Shown here piece by piece: positions 59,213-64,000 of a stretch of DNA of 64,000 nucleotides (positions are counted from its first letter, which is position 1; every line of letters starts with the position of its first letter). The DNA comes from Acanthaster planci. Its lineage: Eukaryota; Echinodermata; Asteroidea; Valvatida; Acanthasteridae. A model generated the notes under the pieces. It saw only the letters and a list, made by a program, of their open reading frames with translations. It made no database searches and was not told the DNA's origin. The stretch spans positions 731,128 through 795,127 of the forward strand of contig NW_019091426.1 of the NCBI RefSeq assembly GCF_001949145.1, read 5' to 3'. Position numbers and translations under genes: made by a program.

Positions 59213-62200
59213 AGAGAGGTCCTGTGTGCATGATGTGCCCAGCTGAGGTCACCTGACATTTGTTCTGTGTGAGCACAGGGATGTCAGCAGTCACTCATCT
59301 CTCAGCACCTCTCACCATCTTGGCAGTTTTCTCAGAAAATAGTGTTTTTGATGTGCCCCCTGTCTTGAAGCACTTTTCAGCATATATATCATGCGTACAG
59401 CACACCTGTGTTGCACAAATGGTCTTGGGACCTACATGTGCAATCAGTTGGACACATTGTCACCTGTGGGGTTTTAAATCACAGCAGGGGTACGTCAACC
59501 ACCCATAAGCATTCTCCATGTGCATGTACTGTACATGCTCTGCCAGCCAATAATCTGTGAAGGACTGTGTCAGCACACTCAAGCTGGGGTTAAACTGTTG
59601 ATCCAAATCGGAAATTGCTGATTCAGGTCAAAAAAGGCAGGTGCATACCTATACCTCAGGGAGGCACTTCAGCTTAAATTTGTTTATGGCTCCGTGACAT
59701 GGGACACCCAGACCAATGACAAGGACCCCCTGTGTCACCACAGCATCAGAGTATTAAGCAAAGATAGTATAGCACCGGCCCGCATACAATCTTTGGCATA
59801 AACCCTTCTCCCATTGGACAAAGCTAAGTGAGCCCTTATTCCTCAGAAGACGGGGTCGGGGTGAGGTCAAGGCTGCCTAGGTAGCCTTAGAGTTTAGACC
59901 CTTGCTGAAACTCAAGGTGAAGCTATCCACATTTCAGACACCTGGCTCTGCCAGTTTCCTGACAATGCTCGTGGGGGAGGTCTGGAGCAGTGTCAAACTT
60001 CAACTTGCCAAAGACAACAAACAAGAGGGAGTCACAGACGATTCTACTTAAGCCAGTTTGTTTTTTCACGCGGATCCTCTGGGATCACAAGAGACAAACT
60101 CTCAGGGGAAGTAGGGGGAATATCTGGTTAATGAGTGCTTCTGGACTGAACCTGTATGATGTTTTAATTTAAAACGATACCATTCAGAAGATTTGTTCGT
60201 ATTATTTTCACCTGAAATCTTCAAAACTTTCCTCCCTTGTCCAGTATCTTTTAATTACCGTTCCCCCTGAATGATTTTTTGAGACCAAGATGTAGGTCAA
60301 TCACTGAATAAGTAAACCTCTGCCCAAAGTTGAACTGCCAATTCCATTAACCTTTCTAATTTGGTGAACATGACCTTTCACCCCTGTTGTGTTCACAAGG
60401 TAGTAACAGGATTCACTATCAACAAAACATTTATATGTAATAATGTCTATTTTGCTTAGTTTCCAGGGTAAAATCTCACATGTCAAGGGTAAGATCTCAT
60501 ATTGACAGATCATTGGCCTCCAATCAAGGGCCTCTCTGGCAAAATTCATTCTCACGTTAACGTTTCCCTTTCTTTTAACTTTCAGAGTTCATGACCTTGG
60601 GCAGTTAACACTTGTGCAGATTACTGCAACTGTGATACAATGTAATGATAAAGTGCTAAATCAACAGCAACGTAACACTTCAACACTTTATCTATAAAAG
60701 CATTCCTGCACCTCTAAATCAAAATTTTCCGACTTTTTCTGTGACCGAACTGATACGAAAAATCCATGATATACTTCATCAACATGCAGACCATGTGATG
60801 TGTGCACCCTTGTTGGGTGAAAGTGCTGAACAGAAAGACAAAGCAAAGCAGACTGCCTGTATCAGTCGGTGCCCTCCCCCCCACAAAAAAAAGGAAAATC
60901 ACAGGTTTTCCTTGTAGGATTTTCAGCATTCAATTCAACAGGGTTTCACATTGCAAACAAAATTTACCCCTAGAAAATTCTATGACTCTTCCATGACTTT
61001 AGAAATATTTGGAACCTTTCCACGTTTCACAGATTGGGTCAGTGACAATAAAATTCCATGACTTTTCTATAAAAAAACTTTCTGAAAAAGATTTTTTTTG
61101 GGGGGGGACACAAAAACCCTGACTGCACATTTGGCTGCTTTGACATGCAAAGCAGAAGTCTCTTGCATTGTGTCAGTGTATGGGAAAGTTTACTAGTGCG
61201 TCACGGTGTGATATTTAAGTAGGCCACGGCTGGAAGAACTTTGCAAGGAACTTTGGAACATGGGACAGTTCCTGTGTCTGGCATCTTACGCTTACTTATG
61301 TTTCAGGACAACTTGGCGTTGTTGCAACTGCCCCATATGATAGAGGAATAAAAATGCACTCAACCACAACTAAGCTCGGTTTCCTCTAGCCAATTTTTCT
61401 TTTTAACAAACATCACGGGCCCGGGATCATTTATGTACGGTGCAAAGGAGAGGCCGAGAACAATGCACTCGAAATCAGCTGATGAAGTGGTGAGATTATC
61501 TGAATACAATGCAAGCAAACGACCAGCTGGTTCACTTCACAGGTACACAACTCCAAAGTGCACATGTGCTGTTCAGCGTTAATATGGTCGTTTGCCCGAG
61601 AATTCAGTCTGGGTTTTTGCTCAAAGACAGGAATAGGAAGAGTGGTGCTATCGGCTGATGTCGTTATTAATGCCTGAACACAGGATGTTTGAGCCCTAAT
61701 TTTGACAACTGTTTGTAACACAAACGCTTCAGGGCTATTGCTTAATAACATGGAGAAATTAATCAAAAAATAATGCTGAGCAGAAACACGGACTCTGTTC
61801 CATTAGATATGATAATCATAAGGCAAATGAAGTAGAATTAATGTATAACCCGACCCACCCCTTATCGACAAATCATACAACTAGCAGATTTGGTATGCCT
61901 CACAATTTTTTAGAAAATTTACAGGGCTACCTTGGTATAAGGAAAATTGCATTTTCATGAAATAAATGAGACCATTGCTACTTCATCTGGTTAAAGACTT
62001 AATTGAGAGAGAGAGATGAACTGAAAATATTAAGTACAAGTAACTAAATTCATCCAACTATCTCCAAGGAAATCTCTCATTAACAGCATGATAAAAACAA
62101 GGGAGTTGAAACGTTGCCAAGGGCTGGCAGTCAACACTCATTATTACCGGATTACATGTTGATCTAATGCCCCATGGGGAAAAATAAAACACCCCTCTGT

Positions 62201-62340
62201 GTCACTTTGATGCTGAAAACGAATACAGCCACTAATGACCAACTCAAACTGCAAATGCACTAGGTGAATGTACCACAAGTAGATAGAAATGCTGGCATGG
62301 AAAGACCAGGAAAGAGGGGGGAGGAAAAACATGGACAGAA

Positions 62341-62619
62341 NNNNNNNNNNNNNNNNNNNNNNNNNNNNNNNNNNNNNNNNNNNNNNNNNNNNNNNNNNNN
62401 NNNNNNNNNNNNNNNNNNNNNNNNNNNNNNNNNNNNNNNNNNNNNNNNNNNNNNNNNNNNNNNNNNNNNNNNNNNNNNNNNNNNNNNNNNNNNNNNNNNN
62501 NNNNNNNNNNNNNNNNNNNNNNNNNNNNNNNNNNNNNNNNNNNNNNNNNNNNNNNNNNNNNNNNNNNNNNNNNNNNNNNNNNNNNNNNNNNNNNNNNNNN
62601 NNNNNNNNNNNNNNNNNNN
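62341..62619. other. Assembly gap (279 N)
   Basis: A run of N. A 124-nt exon of gene C could be hidden here. Confidence 1.
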
Positions 62620-64000
62620 GATATTGTTACCATCTGTTGCGCTGAATCAAATTCCATGTTCTTTTTGGGACACTGATGGGGAACATTATACTCCAGCGAC
62701 TAACATTTGACAAGAAGCCAAGCTGGGAGTTTTTCCTAAACTGGTTCTGTCTCTACACTTCCCCCCCCCCATCCATGCGGCTGATGCAATACCTCGAGTC
62801 ATGTGGCTTTACGTCAGTCGTCCTGGATAACAACTCATCAATTCAAACAGTCGGCTGCACATAATGTTAGATTTGTGATTGGTCACAAACCAGTTACCAC
62901 TTCATTTCCAGGTCTTAGGATGAAGCGGCAGCCTCCATCCCAACCCCCCCCATATGAAAGTGGAGAGATACCGATGACTGACCACATAATCAGGGGTGTG
63001 AGTGATCACTTAAAATTAAAGCTGAAAACAGCTAGCAAAATGCTGAAATGTAAAAAGTCCCCATATTTTTGAACAGACCAGGTGTACAAAAAAGCTGAAA
63101 TTCAGGGTCAACATCTAAACCAAAAAAGCTGAATTCTCACACCCCTGATAACCGATACCTGCCCCCGTACTCTCCTTCAAATGGCTGAACTGAATACACC
63201 ATTACGAAGTTGGCTGAGAAATGGTTACCCAGACGCGTATGCAACTCAAAAGAAGGATCAAGTGGCTTGTTAGGGCCCTCCAAGTTACTCCATTTGCTCA
63301 GCTACGCTGGTAAGCAATGGAAGGTCCTCAATATCCTCAAATACAAGAAGTGCCCTGAGCAAATCTGGATCCAATTCTACAATACACCCTTCCAACTTCA
63401 AAGTCCTTCCCTCATCCCCAATGTACTGTAGAATAACGCCCACTCAGGGGAGAGGCAGGGAGAGAGAACGGTGGAGGGAGGGCAGTAAACAGTATGAGCC
63501 AGTAAGAATTTACTTTCGACATGGATGCCTCATGCCTCCCTCAAGTCCCATCCATTCGTATCACTTCCCACTTCCACCCTGGAGAAAAGACCAGCCGATA
63601 AGTCTCGGCTCTGACCTTGCACAAAGCCAACTACACTGGCTACTCAGAATAACATGCTGCATCAGTGCAGAATTTGAACACCCCCCCATCCCAAAACAGG
63701 GGAAGAAGCATCACTATTGTATTGTCATGACAACCAGTAAATCTCGGGAGTTGAGAGGCCACTGCCTATCCTCAAGAAGTGGATGCAGGTTTCCAGTCTA
63801 CCTCTCATTTATGTTGTCATGCTGTCTCCGCTTGGCACACTGCTTCACAGATGGGTGGTATCCTGTGGAAGGCTGCCAGTTCATGGCATCCAAGCCCCTC
63901 TGGGCATTTGACCAAGGATTTTAACACTTCCAAGTCCCTAAAACTAATAACGTTTGGGGCCAATCATCTTTGGCGCGGCTTCCCCTGCAAATTTGGCGCT

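Larger units (their letters stand above)
56934..64000 (-). other. Unfinished intron of gene C
   Basis: 7 kb upstream of the first visible gene C exon. I searched for the TM7 exon and the VTEE exon by motif and found neither. It contains a palindromic cluster at 59150-59212, a GA-repeat near 62005 and the assembly gap. Confidence 0.6.

Noticed and set aside
62244-62710. ORFs that run through the N gap
   Set aside because: Their length comes only from undetermined bases.

Overview
This window reads as nuclear DNA of a marine invertebrate animal. Coding sequence is split into short exons with GT-AG introns, gene density is low, and the non-coding sequence is AT-rich with tRNA-derived SINE fragments, foldback elements and many copies of the palindromic microsatellite ACATGTACATGT. 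The transporters look vertebrate-like, and this repeat is, from memory, common in echinoderm and other deuterostome genomes. I favour a deuterostome invertebrate, perhaps an echinoderm, but the sequence alone does not prove it. There are no operons, CRISPR arrays or phage signals.

Three genes account for nearly all the coding signal. Gene A (+ strand, 3044-24358, 10 coding exons) joins into one open frame of 496 codons for a 12-TM amino-acid transporter light chain of the SLC7 (LAT/Asc) family. Gene B (- strand, 46931 down to 28990, 16 coding exons) joins into one open frame of 1337 codons. It encodes a secreted or surface protein with a signal peptide, one thrombospondin type 1 repeat, many N-glycosylation sequons, a proline-rich hinge and a GPI-signal-like hydrophobic tail. 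I do not recognise its family. Gene C (- strand, 56933 down to 53022, the last five coding exons) is a second SLC7 light chain close to LAT2. Its 5' exons are upstream of the visible part, in the 279-bp assembly gap (62341-62619) or beyond the window edge.

Layout: 1-3043 is upstream flank of gene A. 3044-24358 is gene A with large repeat-bearing introns. 24359-28989 lies between the 3' ends of the convergent genes A and B and contains a tandem duplication that copied both 3' flanks, leaving a broken copy of gene B's last exon. 28990-46931 is gene B. 46932-53021 lies between the start of gene B and the end of gene C. 53022-64000 is the 3' part of gene C and a very long unfinished intron.

Genes A and C are paralogues: their last five coding exons have identical lengths (104, 97, 150, 178 and 65 nt) and intron phases. 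They probably need an SLC3-type heavy chain, which is not in this window; gene A has the expected extracellular cysteine. Gene B is the least explained item. Its position between the two transporters may be chance.
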